From positions 1-8,405 of the forward strand of contig JACZYI010000070.1 of assembly GCA_022571175.1 (NCBI GenBank): a stretch of DNA of 8,405 nucleotides. Reading direction: 5' to 3'. This document shows, piece after piece, positions 7,651 to 8,405 of the stretch. A program made the translations under genes and the position numbers. Position 1 is the stretch's first letter. Each line of letters begins with the position of its first letter. The notes beneath the pieces were generated by a model. It was not told the origin of the DNA. It ran no database searches and saw only the letters and a program-made list of their open reading frames with translations. This DNA comes from Pseudomonadota bacterium (lineage in GTDB: Bacteria > Pseudomonadota > Alphaproteobacteria > Sphingomonadales > SMXR01).

Positions 7651-7678
7651 AGTCTAGGCAATCCTGCAAGTGCGTCAA
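7651..7678 (-). promoter_or_regulatory. Candidate sigma-70 promoter of folE-gloB
   Basis: On the minus strand TTGACG (7678-7673, 5 of 6 matches) is followed by a 16-base spacer and TAGACT (7656-7651, 4 of 6). Transcription would start near 7644, giving a leader of roughly 58 bases before folE. An imperfect 7-base stem (7604-7610 with 7620-7626, one mismatch) lies in that leader but is too weak to call a regulatory structure. Confidence 0.45.
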
Positions 7679-7706
7679 GACCAGAACTATCAATCAGGAT
7701 CGAGAC

Positions 7707-7736
7707 TACACATCACTGACCAAAATCCTATATAGT
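7707..7736 (+). promoter_or_regulatory. Candidate sigma-70 promoter of the NifU/IscU-like gene
   Basis: TACACA (7707-7712, 4 of 6 matches), an 18-base spacer, then TATAGT (7731-7736, 5 of 6), within an AT-rich CTATATAGT block. The leader to ATG 7782 would be about 40 bases. It is divergent from the folE promoter, whose -35 box begins about 28 bases away. Confidence 0.4.
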
Positions 7737-7781
7737 CACTGAGAATCAGGACTCAAGTGGCAGCTAACCAGTAGGTGGGAA

Positions 7782-8207
7782 ATGAGTGAGCTTTATAATA
7801 TGGAAATTTTGCGTCTGGCGGCTGAAATTCCCTATTGTGAGCGGCTTGCAGATCCAGATATTTCGATCACCAAAACCAGCAGAATTTGCGGTAGTAAATT
7901 GACCATAGATGTGAATTTTAACGGCCAGGTGATTTCAGACTATGGCCAGGAGGTCAGAGCCTGCGCCCTGGGTCAGGCCTCTTGCTCTATCGTTGGCCGA
8001 AAGATTATGGGATTGACGCGGGCTGATTTCAAACCAATCGCTCAGGCCATGACGGCCATGCTTGTGAGTGGCGGGCCTCCCATGGAAGGGGAATGGGCTG
8101 AGCTGCAAATTTTTCTTCCCGCCCAAGAACATAAATCCCGACACGGGTCCATCCTTCTGCCATTTCTGGCTGTCATGGCCGCATTTGACCAGCAGCATCA
8201 GGACTAA
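7782..8207 (+). CDS. IscU/NifU-like iron-sulfur cluster scaffold-type protein
   Basis: The 141-residue protein has the NifU_N/IscU fold signature: LYNMEILRLAAEIPYCERL (4-22), a Cys-Gly turn TSRICGSKLTIDV (32-44), VRACALGQASCSIVGRKI (58-75), GGPPMEGEWAELQ (97-109) and a C-terminal SRHGSILLPF (119-128). IscU proteins assemble Fe-S clusters on three cysteines and an aspartate. Aligned by eye, Cys36 and Cys61 match the first two cysteines, but the third (in the HC pair) is Gly122 after His121, and the Asp after the first Cys-Gly is Ser38. Cys19 and Cys68 are extra. It may therefore be a divergent scaffold or carrier; alphaproteobacteria commonly carry such short NifU-like proteins besides the main Suf/Isc machinery. 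The start has a nearby ribosome site (AGGTGG, 7773-7778). It is divergent from folE and its stop overlaps that of the convergent nitroreductase. Confidence 0.82.
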   Translation: MSELYNMEILRLAAEIPYCERLADPDISITKTSRICGSKLTIDVNFNGQVISDYGQEVRACALGQASCSIVGRKIMGLTRADFKPIAQAMTAMLVSGGPPMEGEWAELQIFLPAQEHKSRHGSILLPFLAVMAAFDQQHQD

Positions 8208-8405
8208 TCTGCACGCCAAAAACGCACGATTTCATCAAAATCAGGTCGGGGTCGTTCCCGAAGGGGTTCAGGATAGGTGCCAATAAAAATATAACCGGCG
8301 ATCCTGTCTTTTTCGCCCAGTCCAAGCAAGCTGTTCACAGACTCACTTCGTGCAGCCCATCCGGTCAGCCAGCAAGTAACAAAACCGAGCGCATTGGCAG
8401 CGATG
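8204..8405 (-). CDS. Nitroreductase-family flavoprotein, C-terminal part (cut by window end)
   Basis: Reading the minus strand from 8404 to the TAG at 8206-8204 gives 66 uninterrupted codons without a start, so the gene enters from beyond the window. The fragment starts IAANALGFVTCWLTGWAARS, continues with LLGLGEKDRIAGYIFIGT and ends PRPDFDEIVRFWRAD. The ALGF-x-x-x-WLTGW and LGLGE-x-x-RIAGYI-x-IGT blocks are typical of the C-terminal half of FMN-dependent nitroreductases of the YdjA-like group, which reduce nitro compounds or quinones with NAD(P)H as cytoplasmic dimers. The physiological substrate is not predictable. The flavin-contacting N-terminal region is outside the window. Its stop overlaps the stop of the NifU-like gene on the other strand by 3 to 4 bases, with no terminator between them. 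Confidence 0.85.
   Translation of the reverse strand, partial: IAANALGFVTCWLTGWAARSESVNSLLGLGEKDRIAGYIFIGTYPEPLRERPRPDFDEIVRFWRAD

Noticed and set aside
7587..7661. Longer folE start at 7661
   Set aside because: The added residues do not resemble FolE, the region overlaps the likely -10 box, and the strong ribosome site points to ATG 7586.

Overview
The window looks like a chromosomal segment of a Gram-negative bacterium, most likely a moderate-GC alphaproteobacterium. The reasons are the protein styles (an IscU/NifU-like scaffold next to folE, a MobA-like transferase of proteobacterial type, a classic glyoxalase II), compact gene packing and the absence of any mobile element. This placement is an inference from protein character, not from a marker gene.

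Left part (1-2490, + strand): the last 18 codons of a probable tryptophan 2,3-dioxygenase (kynA), then kynureninase (kynU), then a TPR-repeat protein that starts directly on the kynU stop codon. The first two belong to aerobic tryptophan degradation through kynurenine to anthranilate and alanine. The TPR protein is probably co-transcribed, but its role cannot be read from the sequence. A 234-base gap follows. It holds a 29-codon minus-strand open frame with a plausible ribosome site and a weak candidate promoter.

Middle part (2725-6150, + strand): a MobA-like nucleotidyltransferase of unknown substrate and, 30 bases later, a large exported M14 metallocarboxypeptidase. All expected M14 catalytic residues are visible, and the protein carries a C-terminal glutamine-amidotransferase-like domain without an obvious cysteine nucleophile.

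Right part: gloB and folE lie on the minus strand (6163-7586) as a tight pair. They cover glyoxalase II (methylglyoxal detoxification) and GTP cyclohydrolase I (tetrahydrofolate or pterin synthesis). Divergent from folE is an IscU/NifU-like protein (7782-8207) that keeps only two of the three canonical IscU scaffold cysteines. Its stop codon overlaps that of a convergent nitroreductase cut by the window end (8204-8405).

Overall this is mostly housekeeping and catabolic chromosome. I see no CRISPR, phage, transposon, toxin-antitoxin or defence module, and I do not claim a new system. The points most worth a second look are the variant Fe-S scaffold, the M14/amidotransferase-like fusion beside an orphan nucleotidyltransferase, the TPR gene coupled to kynU, and the 29-codon minus-strand frame.
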